Notes: a model not told the origin generated them from the letters alone. Counted from the first letter of the stretch, positions 1 to 8,876 are shown. The stretch is 12,804 bases of DNA from Thermoflexibacter sp. (GCA_025455345.1 JALOMS010000145.1:1-12804); one strand, 5' to 3'. Numbers and translations are program-made.

Positions 1-1571
1 CATCGTTTCTGTTGAATAAATATTGTTATCTGCTTATCTAAGATTGCTAAATAAATGTCATCTAAGTTCAAGTGCTTAAAAAGTTTTAAGTTATCTACTG
101 ACCTGCTTCCTAATGAAAGTATATAAAAATTTAGATTTTGGACAGAATGAAAAGGAGCAATATACTCAAAAGGGAAACCCGCTCCCCAAGAAATAAATAT
201 CTTGCCTTGGGGTATCTGTTCCATGAATAAAGACAAGGTATTTTGCTTTACTTTCATTTGATTGCTGTGAATATAAAGAGATGACAAACGCCAGAGACAA
301 CCAATAGTAAGCAATATTATGAATAAGTGCTGGTAAGTGATTGTTTTATAACTAAGTTGGGCTGTGGTGGTAGTAAAAAAGGCAAATATTAAAAGCCAAA
401 CCTCAAAAACAAAACAAGTATATGCAAAGCCCAATACCCTATACGGTGCAGGTTTCAGGAAAAATGCCATCATAATAAAAATAAATTTTAATAGCAATAC
501 GCTCATAATGAGTAATATTACAGAAATCAGCTCTCTTTTGGTAGGTTTTTTTAGGAAGAAAACACAAGCAATTAAGCCAAAGAACAAAAATAGATGAAAA
601 TCATAGCGATTAAAAGTAACATGAAGGGAGTTACTCTTTTGTAAGACTGGCACTTTTTCTGTATCTTCTACTATTTGTTCTAATTTTTCCAGACTATAGC
701 GACTATCGATAAAAAACCAGTGCAAAAACATCTGATAATCATTTTCCGTCCAACCTACATTTCTAAGTATATCATTTCTTGTTGCAGCATCTACTTTATT
801 AAGCACCTCATAATCAATAATACGACCTTTCAAAGCATTGTAAGAGCCATAGCTATCCCACTTTTCTAACTGATATATATTATAAAATTCTGCAGAGAGG
901 CAAAGTAAAAATGCAACCACTACGGATAAGCTCTTAGTAACTACCCATTTAATTTTAGAATTATAAGGAATACTAAAAAATAAAATAAATGAATGTGGCA
1001 GTAAAATGATGATAAAGGAGAGATATGTAGATTGTATGCGCGCCAAAGAAGCAAGGACTACACAAAAAACTCCGAAGGTAACTTGCAAGTTAATTATAGT
1101 TGCCGACTTAGAAAATAGAATAAGTAAAAAACCTGCTGTTGCTAATATGCCTGCTACTCTTGTAAACTGTAGATATAGTAAATTCTCTAAGCCAAACAAT
1201 ATGAAAAATAAGGTATAAAGGAAAAAACCTACTATCAACTGATGTTTACTATGGATATGAGAAATCAATAGATAGGTAAATATGGTAAAACCAAGATAAA
1301 GAAAAAATACTAAATAGTAACTATACCAGTTAAATGTTGGAAAGTAAAAATATAAGAATTTAAGTAAATAGCCTAAGAGTATGTTAGAAAAAATTAAGTA
1401 TTCACTTTGTTCGCTCACTACTATTTTGCCTTTCAAACATAACATCATATATACATCATCATTGGTTTCAAAAAATGGGGTAAAAAATGCGTATGAAAAA
1501 GCAAATAAGAAAAGAGTAAATAGAATAGATGAAATTATAGCGTTGGCTTTGATAAAGTTTTGGATTTGCAT
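1..1571 (-). CDS. Polytopic membrane protein, GT-C glycosyltransferase-like (3' end cut by window)
   Basis: The complement strand is open from 1571 to the window edge, giving about 523 residues; the last two bases seen are TG, so the stop may lie at or just past position 1. Roughly twelve hydrophobic segments are visible. The first (about residues 11-31) is followed by an extracytoplasmic Asn-Asp-Asp (37-39), the place where GT-C enzymes carry catalytic acidic residues. A polar loop of about 80 residues (roughly 610-860 in DNA) lies between the eighth and ninth segments, and a soluble tail follows the last one. I chose the ATG at 1571 because a TAnnTTTG element at 1630-1637 leaves a leader of about 50 nt; ATGs at 1619 and 1691 are in frame but lie at or upstream of the expected transcript start. 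Role in polysaccharide or lipid-linked sugar transfer is inferred; an unrelated polytopic protein is possible. Confidence 0.72.
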   Translation of the reverse strand, partial: MQIQNFIKANAIISSILFTLFLFAFSYAFFTPFFETNDDVYMMLCLKGKIVVSEQSEYLIFSNILLGYLLKFLYFYFPTFNWYSYYLVFFLYLGFTIFTYLLISHIHSKHQLIVGFFLYTLFFILFGLENLLYLQFTRVAGILATAGFLLILFSKSATIINLQVTFGVFCVVLASLARIQSTYLSFIIILLPHSFILFFSIPYNSKIKWVVTKSLSVVVAFLLCLSAEFYNIYQLEKWDSYGSYNALKGRIIDYEVLNKVDAATRNDILRNVGWTENDYQMFLHWFFIDSRYSLEKLEQIVEDTEKVPVLQKSNSLHVTFNRYDFHLFLFFGLIACVFFLKKPTKRELISVILLIMSVLLLKFIFIMMAFFLKPAPYRVLGFAYTCFVFEVWLLIFAFFTTTTAQLSYKTITYQHLFIILLTIGCLWRLSSLYIHSNQMKVKQNTLSLFMEQIPQGKIFISWGAGFPFEYIAPFHSVQNLNFYILSLGSRSVDNLKLFKHLNLDDIYLAILDKQITIFIQQKR

Positions 1572-1629
1572 AGGTCTGCAATTATATTGGATAAAATTTA
1601 TCAGAAATAATATAAACATCTCTAAAAAA

Positions 1630-1637
1630 CAAAGATA
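1630..1637 (-). promoter_or_regulatory. Bacteroidota -7 promoter element
   Basis: On the minus strand this reads TATCTTTG, an exact TAnnTTTG match. No clear TTTG -33 box is seen about 19 bp upstream. It lies upstream of the membrane-protein gene and supports a start at 1571. Confidence 0.45.
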
Positions 1638-1742
1638 GTATTCGGAAATATATTTTAGGTAATGAAAATAAAAAAGTATAATATACCCCATTTTTTGGAC
1701 AGTAAATTAAGGTGAAAAACAATTATCTTTACCTTAAAATAG

Positions 1743-1835
1743 CGGAGTGCCGCCCAATTATATGATGTAGCATTCAAGACCAAAGTGGTATTGGAAGCCA
1801 TCAGAAAAAAGGTAGAAGGTAGTGGGTTTATCTAA
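1743..1835 (+). pseudogene. IS3-type transposase OrfA remnant
   Basis: A short plus-strand frame with a stop on each side (TAG at 1740, TAA at 1833) encodes about 30 residues, including YDVAFKTKVVLEAI. This matches the start of IS3-family OrfA proteins, where a basic N-terminus leads into the first helix of a helix-turn-helix (F-K-x-K-V-x-L-E-A). The recognition helix, leucine zipper and OrfB are absent, and no terminal inverted repeats were found. It is a decayed fragment marking past insertion at the edge of the accessory block. Confidence 0.55.
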
Positions 1836-2140
1836 ACGAACTGTATGCTTGTGAAACATATTTTGCTTATTATGTATGTAATTGTTTCAGTGAACTGCGA
1901 TAATGGTCAATATTCATACTACATTCAAAATGTGTAAAACTTGTACCAAGTTAAGCGTTTTTATATCAAAGGCAAAAGTTTCTGTCTATTTGCAAAAGCA
2001 GTTTTTCACGGTTCGCCGCCGCGATAGCATTATTTGCTTGTACTTCGTACCGAGATAAAAACGCCAGCAAAGGCGAAAAAATGGAAGATTTATAAACATT
2101 ACAAGTAACAAAACAGACCGCTATAATTAAAAAACTATAA
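1836..2140. other. Non-coding gap after the IS remnant
   Basis: No convincing gene in any frame. It holds small palindromes: GTAC-TTC-GTAC near 2040, and CGCC-AGCAAA-GGCG at 2062-2075, followed on the minus strand by a T run, which would be a weak minus-strand terminator. The 50 bases before the next ATG are A-rich without a Shine-Dalgarno sequence. No TAnnTTTG match was found here. Confidence 0.4.
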
Positions 2141-2875
2141 ATGAACGAAATATATAAACACAAACTTGAAATTTTGCGACAGCAAATTCCAATTGGATTG
2201 CGACATGGGCTTGAATTGCTTGAAAAATTTGACGGAGATTTGGAAAGAGTGAAAGCGCAGTTCCAAGACGAAATGATTGTGCTAATAATCAGTAAAACAG
2301 GAGTAACCACAGACATGGCTACTCGACATCTAATCAAAAATGACCTTGATATTAGCTTGACAATTAAAAGCATTGATGAAGAACGCTATACTTTGACAGA
2401 ACGTATTTTACGAAAATTTAAAGAAAAAAAGGAAGATGCGTTGGACAATATCATGTATGCAGTTGAAGAAAAATACAATTTAAAGAGAGAATTTTGGCTT
2501 GAATTTGACAGCTTAAAACACTTCCAACCTGAAATATATTGTTTTATGACAGTTAAAGAATGGCTTAATTATGAAAGTTGGGAAAATTATAGCATAGCAT
2601 TAACATTTAATTTAGAAATATTTAGAGAACAACTTGGAAGCAAATTAGGACTTACTGATTTAGCTCATTCTCTCAAACAGGCAGAAGATATTCAGGATTT
2701 GATTTATGCCCAAAAAGAAGCAAAAAAGGATATTCAGAACTATATAGCAGTAAATAATGAGTTAAAAGACAATAAAGAATTTACGAAATGTAGCAAAGAT
2801 TTTATTGCTCAAAAGCCAATCATTATAGACAGGCTTTATGAACTTGTAAAAAATAATATTGACAAATTTCCTTAG
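2141..2875 (+). CDS. Unknown protein with tandem UBA/EF-Ts-N-like helical modules
   Basis: A 244-residue soluble, charged, mainly helical protein. Residues about 14-43 and 51-78 each resemble a three-helix UBA or EF-Ts N-terminal fold: a G- or TG-containing turn, a helix with Ala/Leu, an acidic or Asn turn (FDGDLERV, KNDLDISL) and a closing amphipathic helix. After residue 85 the chain is Lys/Glu-rich with aromatic clusters (about 115-150) and matches no family I recognise. There is no signal peptide or membrane segment. The ATG follows an A-rich leader, the usual start context in this phylum. A 75-bp gap separates it from the next small ORF, so co-transcription is possible. A binding or adaptor role is inference only. 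Confidence 0.7.
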   Translation: MNEIYKHKLEILRQQIPIGLRHGLELLEKFDGDLERVKAQFQDEMIVLIISKTGVTTDMATRHLIKNDLDISLTIKSIDEERYTLTERILRKFKEKKEDALDNIMYAVEEKYNLKREFWLEFDSLKHFQPEIYCFMTVKEWLNYESWENYSIALTFNLEIFREQLGSKLGLTDLAHSLKQAEDIQDLIYAQKEAKKDIQNYIAVNNELKDNKEFTKCSKDFIAQKPIIIDRLYELVKNNIDKFP

Positions 2876-2950
2876 ACTAAAAAACAGGATACAATATTGG
2901 TGCTTTAATGGTTATTATTATCATGGAAATTCTTTTTATTTTATAAAACT

Positions 2951-3187
2951 ATGGAATTGATAGAAAAATTACAGTTGATTATTAGCAAGTTAGACAAAGA
3001 AAGTTTACAGAACTTTTCCGAAGTCATCAATCAAATTGTGCCTGATGATGACACAGAAAATTTGGACAACTTAGAAATAAAAATCACCTCTGGCTGGGCG
3101 CAAGATACCGAAAAACCTGAGATGTATGGAAGTATATTTTTATTGGCAAAGCAGGTGGAAATGGTAGAGAAGGAAGTTTTAAATTAG
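2951..3187 (+). CDS. Small acidic protein of unknown function, possibly frameshifted
   Basis: Encodes 78 residues. An amphipathic helical N-terminal half (ELIEKLQLIISKL) precedes an Asp/Glu-rich middle and a segment Gly-Trp-Ala-Gln. Its size and charge resemble type II antitoxins, but I see no diagnostic DNA-binding motif and no adjacent toxin. From a T5 run at 3137-3141 another frame stays open to a TGA at 3214 and reads plausibly (FIGKAGGNGREGSFKLVF), so the original C-terminus may have been in that frame. The frame used ends TAG just before a palindromic repeat. It may be a real small gene or a damaged remnant. Confidence 0.45.
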   Translation: MELIEKLQLIISKLDKESLQNFSEVINQIVPDDDTENLDNLEIKITSGWAQDTEKPEMYGSIFLLAKQVEMVEKEVLN

Positions 3188-3205
3188 TTTTTCATAGCAG
3201 AAAGA

Positions 3206-3229
3206 GTTGTCTGTGAGGACACTGACAAC
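3206..3229 (+). repeat. Palindromic repeat family A, intergenic copy
   Basis: Arms GTTGTCTGTG and CACTGACAAC flank a 4-base AGGA loop, with one mismatch in the stem. The same unit, including a following GGCG, recurs on the minus strand at 11043-11066, 11080-11100 and 11922-11945. It is not followed by a T run, so it is a dispersed repeat more than a terminator. Confidence 0.7.
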
Positions 3230-3315
3230 GGCGCAGGAGTTTGTTACAAGGGAGAAAAATTAGAATTTTTGAGAAAAAAATTAATAAAACAATGGTATTA
3301 TACCTAAGAAATTTG

Positions 3316-3323
3316 TATCTTTG
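3316..3323 (+). promoter_or_regulatory. -7 promoter element of the toxin-antitoxin operon
   Basis: Exact TAnnTTTG match (TATCTTTG), 27 bp before the antitoxin ATG. No good -33 TTTG is visible at the usual spacing. Autoregulation by the TA complex would be expected for such an operon but no operator palindrome was recognised. Confidence 0.5.
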
Positions 3324-3350
3324 AAATACTAAAAAAACACTTTATTTCCC

Positions 3351-3578
3351 ATGAGAACCATTAGCATAGATATTAGCGATAGTGAATTTTTGAAATACAA
3401 TTTCCAAGAAGAAAAGTTAAGTTTTGCAGACTTGGTAGAAAAAATAAGCATAGAACTTGCCAAACAAGCCCTTCGGAAATGTCAAGAAATAGCCGAAAAA
3501 ACAGGCTTATCTCAGCTAAGTTTAGATGAAATCAATGCAGAAATCCAAGCTGTAAGAAATGCAAAAAGTAATACTTGA
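3351..3578 (+). CDS. Putative type II antitoxin paired with a PIN toxin
   Basis: Encodes 75 residues: a short beta-like N-terminus (MRTISIDIS), a central helical region rich in Leu, Ala and Glu (about 25-55), and a C-terminal stretch Ser-Leu-Asp-Glu-Ile-Asn-Ala-Glu-Ile seen in small antitoxins encoded upstream of PIN-family toxins. Its 3' end overlaps the toxin ORF by 20 bp, so translation is probably coupled. It would bind and block the RNase partner, and probably the promoter. The stop is TGA, showing TGA works as a stop in this genome. The assignment rests mainly on size and context. Confidence 0.68.
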   Translation: MRTISIDISDSEFLKYNFQEEKLSFADLVEKISIELAKQALRKCQEIAEKTGLSQLSLDEINAEIQAVRNAKSNT

Positions 3579-4017
3579 TACCAATGTAATCGTATCTGCT
3601 CTTATCTCTAAGGGAGTTCCTTCCCATGTAATCGTATCTGCTCTTATCTCTAAGGGAGTTCCTTCCCAAATTATAGAAGAGTTGGTCTTGGAGAAGAAAG
3701 TAAAAATCTGCATTTCTGCGGAAGTATTTGGTGAATATGTAGAGGTGCTGAATAGAGAAAAATTTGCCAGATTCAAAGATTTTAAAAGCAAAGCGGAAGA
3801 AGTGATTAGCAAAATAGAGGAAATTGCTGAAAAATATGCCCCTAATGTAACACTAAACATCATTAGCGACCAAAGCGATAATAAATTCTTGGAATTAGCA
3901 GTAGTTTCGGGTGCAGATTATCTTATTACAGGTAATACCAATGACTTCACTATCAGCAATATAGAAAATACTCAAATCGTAACTCCACGTACTTTTTGGG
4001 ATAACTTTAAATTTTAA
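3559..4017 (+). CDS. PIN-domain toxin (PIN_3 type) with internal duplication
   Basis: Encodes 152 residues. The N-terminal strand VILDTNVIV carries the first PIN Asp (D7). Acidic residues in the EVFGEYVEVL helix, the segment DQSDNKFLELAVVSGADYLIT, and the closing TGNTNDF are typical of the PIN family annotated as putative toxin-antitoxin component, which cleaves RNA using Mg2+. TGN instead of TGD is common in this subfamily. A 14-residue block (VIVSALISKGVPS plus a junction residue) occurs twice directly after the first Asp, from a 42-bp DNA duplication. This makes the protein longer than the usual roughly 135-140 residues and should displace helix 1, so activity is uncertain. The gene overlaps the antitoxin and converges with the large minus-strand gene. 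Confidence 0.85.
   Translation: MQKVILDTNVIVSALISKGVPSHVIVSALISKGVPSQIIEELVLEKKVKICISAEVFGEYVEVLNREKFARFKDFKSKAEEVISKIEEIAEKYAPNVTLNIISDQSDNKFLELAVVSGADYLITGNTNDFTISNIENTQIVTPRTFWDNFKF
3584..3667 (+). repeat. Perfect 42-bp tandem duplication in the toxin gene
   Basis: Copies at 3584-3625 and 3626-3667 are identical base for base. Because 42 is a multiple of three, the frame is kept and 14 residues are repeated. Perfect identity suggests a recent slippage or unequal-exchange event, or an assembly artefact. Confidence 0.95.
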
Positions 4018-4085
4018 AAGTCGCCAAAACCCTGAAAAGTATAGATTGTAAACTGCTGATTATCAATACTAAAAATAATATTAGT

Positions 4086-4117
4086 AAAAATAGCAACAAG
4101 CAGCAGAATTTTGTTGC
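4086..4117 (-). terminator. Possible intrinsic terminator of the HEPN-STAND gene
   Basis: On the minus strand, GCAACAA and TTGTTGC form a 7-bp stem (arms 4111-4117 and 4093-4099) with an 11-base loop, followed by TATTTTTA. It lies about 40 bp past the stop of the large gene. A second, imperfect hairpin is at about 4116-4140. The stem is AT-rich, so termination may be weak. Confidence 0.4.
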
Positions 4118-4157
4118 AGGTGCGCTTCGCTAACATCTGCAATGGAGAAAAATACGC

Positions 4158-7100
4158 TTACATCTTATCAGTAAAGTTTTTAATCTTCTCTATTAAATCA
4201 TTTGAAATATTTAACACATTTCCTATTACATCAATAGAAGCATTGGTTTTTAGAAGTTGCAAAGCCTTATTATACTGTTCTTCACCAATATCTTCTTTAA
4301 TCTTAGTTACATAATCAGTTGCATCACTACTTGTTTCTTGCTGAAAAAATAAATCAAAAAGACTTTTAATTTTTTCAGAATTATGTATCGCAAATAGCTT
4401 AATTAATTCGCAAACATTTATTAGTTCTGAAAAAGATTTTCTTATAACCCTTTCAGAATCATTACTGTTTTCAAATTTTATCACAAGGCGTTCTATAAAA
4501 TATAAATAGGAATTATAAGAGTCATATATTGATTTTTCCGCAGCATATTCTAATTTAAAAAGTAAATCTTTGGGGTCTCTCTCATCAGAAATTCGCTTAG
4601 TTCCATTAAGAATTGCTAAATTCTTTTCAGTCATTATATCAAGATAATGCGTGTTTTTTCCAATTAACTCCTTTTCTTTGCCTAAGTTACTTTTAGAGTA
4701 TAATTGTTTACCATTTTTTTCTTGGAAATTAAGAAATTCTAAACGATTACTAAGATAAGCCCCTGTATTCCTGCGAGCAGAATCACTATCAATAACAGTA
4801 ACCATACTTTTTGCAATTTCAGGGTCTATCATATGCATTGCATCTAAAATATTTTTATATGTATCATGCAATTGAGTATAACTTTCCTTATTTTGTTGTA
4901 CTTGTATAAATTTATTGAAGTAATCTTTTATATTGATTCCTTGAATTTTCTTTTGTGCAAGTATTGATAGTAAGAAGCCAATTCGATTTAGTGTGTCCAA
5001 AAATGAAGGTAATTCATAACTTTTAGTATGAGCCTTTTCTATCAACTCTTTTCTTAGACCCTCTAATTCATGCTTATTTGGCATTAGTGTAGCTATGGAA
5101 ATCCATAAATAAATTTGGTCAGACAAATTAGGTACTTTTTCTGCCTCTTCTAAAATAGCTTCCCAGTCTTTTTTCTTAGAAATGCTTAGAGTTGAGAGAG
5201 CATATCCTTTTACTAATACTTGGTAGCCAATATGTTTAATATTAATTTTATCTGGCAGTTTAGTATTTGCTATGTTTTCAATAGTTTCTTTCAAGCTAAT
5301 TTTTTGCTGGTTACTTATTTTAGTTTTCTTGGAATTTATGCACTTTCTTACCTCACTTATATAATGAGAAATTGCATAGTCATTTGACATGAGTTTTATT
5401 AAGTTTACTACCTTCTGCAAGGAGTTATAATCAATATCATATCCTTCATCTTCATCATTACAAGGGTCATCAGGGACACATTTTGTCATTAAAAACACAA
5501 CAATTCTTGACAGGAAAATATCTTTTAAACGACTGTTTGGAAGTTCTTTTAATTCAGGTATTAATGCATTAAATAAATACAAAACTGGGGCTATCTCAAT
5601 AATAATCTCAATTCGTTCTGGCTTGCTTTTTATTTTTGATAGGCTTGGTAATACATACTCACGAATAATTTTTTTAGGGAGTTCTTCACTTGTACGAGAA
5701 GCCATTTTTAAAATTAAAACACTCCATGCTTTAATTTTGTAATTTTCAGAAGGTAAGACGTCGATTAAATTTTTTAATTTTTCAATATCTTCTTCGGGTT
5801 TATCGCTTTTGTATATAAAACTTGCTAATAGCCTTACTGTTAGTTCGATACATAAGTAATACACTCCTACTGTGTTGGGAGAATCTAATAAAAATAGTTC
5901 TTTAACTTCTTTTGCTAATTTTATAAATTCATAAGCAAGACATTTATCTTTTAAAAAAGAGGCTTCATATGCTATTTCAAAGCCTAACTCAATTTTATCA
6001 GCAGAAATTTCCATATCTCCCCATGATTTCTTTAACTTCTTTATTACAATCTCTTGGCGTTCTTTTTGATTTTCATAGTTTTGCATTATGTATATCACTT
6101 TTACATAAAGCATTGCCTTACTCTTATTATCAATTAAGTCATCAATTTGATTAAAATAATCTTGAAAATAAGCAATATAGCCTTCCTTTTCTTGTATCGA
6201 TAATTCATCTTCCAACTTTAACCTATCAATTATCTCATATAGAGCAATTTCTTTTATATCTAAATCTGTAATTTGATTAAAAAATTGCCCAACAAAATCG
6301 AAATTTATATCGTTTAGTGATTGTCGTTTTAAATACACACTTAAACTTTCCAAAAAAGCATTATCTCTGTAATTAGAATTATTTAGTTTTTTACAAATAT
6401 TAAATGTTGTTTCTGTATAAGGTTTTACAAGGTTAATAATGATGTCTTTTACTATTTCATAATGTTGAGCTGTTTGATTTAATATATTATCAATACTATC
6501 TGATATATCTTTGTTAGCTATATCAGCATAAAAATCACCTCCTTGTATATTTTTTGCTGTATTTGCATACATAGATAAACACGTTGCTTTTACAGCCAAG
6601 TCAGATAGTTTTGAAATATTGTCATATATTTTTGATAGCTTCTCTTCTCCCTTTGAACTTTCAATTGCATACAAAGATTGGGCTATCAAAAGATTAATCT
6701 GTAATAAATCAATCCTATTAGAGTTTTTTTCAATGGAAGAAACATTCTTTTCTATCTTTTCAATAATTGCAGATGTTTTGATTTTATCTTTAATATATGG
6801 TAATGGGGTTGCAAATATTTTAAAATCATTTGCATTGGGTACATACCTATCACTTTTATCAACTACTAATTCAATTCCCATCTCAATAACATCTACTATA
6901 TTATCATGCTCCCTATTTTTTAAAATCCAATTACGCAATAAGAATAGCTTTTGACTTGTGTTTTCAAGTTCTGCAATTTTATTTTTAATGCCTTCAATGC
7001 TTTGATTTGCAGATATAAATAATATGCCTTCGGCAAAGTCTTTGATTTTAGAGTTCCTAATTTTTGAATAAATCTTGCTATCAATGTCTTCTTTTGATAA

Positions 7101-8288
7101 ATCTTCTCTATCTGTCAATTCATAAGAAGAAAAAGAAATTTGAGCCAATGCCCAATCAAAGGCATTATCGTTATCGCCTACACCTTCTGTTCCTGATAAA
7201 GTTTCTATTAACCTGAATGCTAATTTAGGAATAGAGTATATTAGCAATGAGGCTATTTCAACTGTTTTTTTTCCTAATACCTTGAAATCAATAAGGTCAT
7301 ATAAGTCATTTATTTTTTTTATTAAACTTGGCGTAACTTCCTGTTTACGTTGCACTTGTGATTTTGCAATAAATGCAAATAGTTTTAATCTATCTTCTTT
7401 AAGAAAGGCTAAATCGGCTAATGTTATTGCACTAATGTAATCTTCTAAAACTAAATTAGCGGCAATCTCCTGTTGCCAGATTCTTGTTTGACTGAGTTCT
7501 TTTAGAGAAGATTTTAATGTAGAATATTTTAATACAAGAGGTATATTTTTACTTTCTAAATCCTTTTGTGAGGCTTCTAATGCTATATCACAAACACGTT
7601 TAACAATACTAATACTCTCACTTTCTTTTAAAAGAGTTTTCCATTTGTCTCCACTCAATAATTTAATTATATCTTCATATCTACCAGTCTCTTTATACAT
7701 TTCTGGAAGATTTATTAATGCCTCTTCCGTATTTTGATTTTTAAGAAGATAATCTATAACAGTATTATCTATTGTTGGCTTGTATTTGGATAGTTTTTTA
7801 GCTATAAATCTTCGTACTCCTTCAAAAATAAATTCATATTCACCTCTATTATTCCTTTGAACAAAGGGTATTTCATTTATAGAGTTTTGTATGTCAGACT
7901 CAGATTTTGCTAAAATTTTTGCTATTTTATTTAGAGGATATTTTATTTGTTGAAAAGCAATAGTTGCTAAAATCATTTGTTGCAAATCATCTTCTTGATT
8001 TGAATATCTATCCCAAAGAAATCTAAAAATAGATTCCATGTCATTATTAGATATATTATCAAGAATATTTTGTAGAGTTATGCCATGAATAGTTACTAAA
8101 TTCCTAATAAAAACAAGTTTCCCTGCATTATTCTTACAAATTGTATTAATTTCTGAAAACTCACTTTCAGAGATATTTTTCCTAAATACTTGTCTTGCTT
8201 CTGATACTGTTAATGGTGGCATTTCCCATGATTTTGTATTTGGTTTATTCCCATTTTGGATTAAATCCTGATTTTCCTTTCCCGTCAA
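4158..8288 (-). CDS. C-terminal part of the STAND protein: winged helix and helical-repeat sensor
   Basis: This 1,376-residue stretch is the longest ORF from a conventional start codon (TTG at 8288), but that TTG is a Leu codon inside the NTPase domain just after Walker B, so it is unlikely to be the true start. It begins with the sensor-1 strand (LTGKENQ), then WEMPPLTVSEARQVF, which resembles the STAND segment preceding the winged helix, then a winged-helix-like block (about 84-170) ending GVRRFIAKKL. The rest is a long alpha-helical array of 30-40-residue units, inferred to be TPR-like and ligand-sensing. The last 40 residues (LLKTNASIDVIGNVLNIS plus a helix) resemble a small helix-turn-helix. 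The product alone would lack Walker A and B. The frame has no disabling mutations, so decay is recent or the protein is still made. Confidence 0.65.
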   Translation of the reverse strand: MTGKENQDLIQNGNKPNTKSWEMPPLTVSEARQVFRKNISESEFSEINTICKNNAGKLVFIRNLVTIHGITLQNILDNISNNDMESIFRFLWDRYSNQEDDLQQMILATIAFQQIKYPLNKIAKILAKSESDIQNSINEIPFVQRNNRGEYEFIFEGVRRFIAKKLSKYKPTIDNTVIDYLLKNQNTEEALINLPEMYKETGRYEDIIKLLSGDKWKTLLKESESISIVKRVCDIALEASQKDLESKNIPLVLKYSTLKSSLKELSQTRIWQQEIAANLVLEDYISAITLADLAFLKEDRLKLFAFIAKSQVQRKQEVTPSLIKKINDLYDLIDFKVLGKKTVEIASLLIYSIPKLAFRLIETLSGTEGVGDNDNAFDWALAQISFSSYELTDREDLSKEDIDSKIYSKIRNSKIKDFAEGILFISANQSIEGIKNKIAELENTSQKLFLLRNWILKNREHDNIVDVIEMGIELVVDKSDRYVPNANDFKIFATPLPYIKDKIKTSAIIEKIEKNVSSIEKNSNRIDLLQINLLIAQSLYAIESSKGEEKLSKIYDNISKLSDLAVKATCLSMYANTAKNIQGGDFYADIANKDISDSIDNILNQTAQHYEIVKDIIINLVKPYTETTFNICKKLNNSNYRDNAFLESLSVYLKRQSLNDINFDFVGQFFNQITDLDIKEIALYEIIDRLKLEDELSIQEKEGYIAYFQDYFNQIDDLIDNKSKAMLYVKVIYIMQNYENQKERQEIVIKKLKKSWGDMEISADKIELGFEIAYEASFLKDKCLAYEFIKLAKEVKELFLLDSPNTVGVYYLCIELTVRLLASFIYKSDKPEEDIEKLKNLIDVLPSENYKIKAWSVLILKMASRTSEELPKKIIREYVLPSLSKIKSKPERIEIIIEIAPVLYLFNALIPELKELPNSRLKDIFLSRIVVFLMTKCVPDDPCNDEDEGYDIDYNSLQKVVNLIKLMSNDYAISHYISEVRKCINSKKTKISNQQKISLKETIENIANTKLPDKINIKHIGYQVLVKGYALSTLSISKKKDWEAILEEAEKVPNLSDQIYLWISIATLMPNKHELEGLRKELIEKAHTKSYELPSFLDTLNRIGFLLSILAQKKIQGINIKDYFNKFIQVQQNKESYTQLHDTYKNILDAMHMIDPEIAKSMVTVIDSDSARRNTGAYLSNRLEFLNFQEKNGKQLYSKSNLGKEKELIGKNTHYLDIMTEKNLAILNGTKRISDERDPKDLLFKLEYAAEKSIYDSYNSYLYFIERLVIKFENSNDSERVIRKSFSELINVCELIKLFAIHNSEKIKSLFDLFFQQETSSDATDYVTKIKEDIGEEQYNKALQLLKTNASIDVIGNVLNISNDLIEKIKNFTDKM

Positions 8289-8876
8289 AATCAGCTTTAT
8301 GCCTTTTTTGTAATTAACTTGTTTTATTAAATATTCTTTTATACGAATTTTATCATCCTCAGGAATCTCATCTATACCATCTATGATAAAGTAAAAGAAT
8401 TCACTTGCTCGAGGTTTGATTTTGGTAACTGTATGTGATAAATACCTTTGTAGGAATGATTCATCTAATAATTTTTCATCGCCAAATTCCTCTTCTATCT
8501 CTTTCTTTCTTGTATAAAAACAAATTTGATTACAAAAAGCCTTTAAAATACTTAATGGTTGGTAAGTTTTTTTATCTTTCCCATCAATAAAATAGGCAAA
8601 ACAATGATTATAATGCTTTTTAACAAATTGATGTAAAACAGTTGTCTTCCCTATGCCTTCACTACCTTCAAGGAATAATACATCTACACTTTTTAATTGT
8701 CCCTCTATCGTCTCTATTATGTTATCTCTGCGAACCTCATTATCTATATTAGGCTCGTAGATTCCACCACTTAAAGAGGCAAGATTTTTTTCTTCTGGTA
8801 TTATTGCTGTTGAAGGAGTTAAAACAATTACAGCTTCTAAATTAGTATAATATTTTATGGTAAAATATAGATAAAC
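8289..8876 (-). other. Open coding segment with Walker A and B but no start codon
   Basis: These 196 codons continue the frame of the HEPN ORF after its TGA and join the downstream ORF without a break. They encode the linker (TNLEAVIVLTPSTAIIPEEK), Walker A GSEGIGKTT and Walker B FIIDGIDE. I read every codon: there is no ATG, GTG or TTG. An ATG at 8880 overlaps the TGA (ATGA) but is in the wrong frame and ends after 12 codons. The segment can be translated only by readthrough of TGA, a rare start such as ATA/ATT/CTG, or a frameshift. Confidence 0.8.

Noticed and set aside
364..1638. Three small plus-strand ORFs at 364, 1006 and 1381
   Set aside because: All are antisense to the membrane-protein gene, which is continuous across this region.
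1966..2373. 135-codon minus-strand ORF
   Set aside because: Mostly antisense to the 2141-2875 gene; its sequence looks like a shadow frame.
6619..6954. 111-codon plus-strand ORF with hydrophobic stretches
   Set aside because: Entirely antisense to the helical-repeat region of the large gene; hydrophobicity is an artefact of complementary Lys/Glu/Asn codons.
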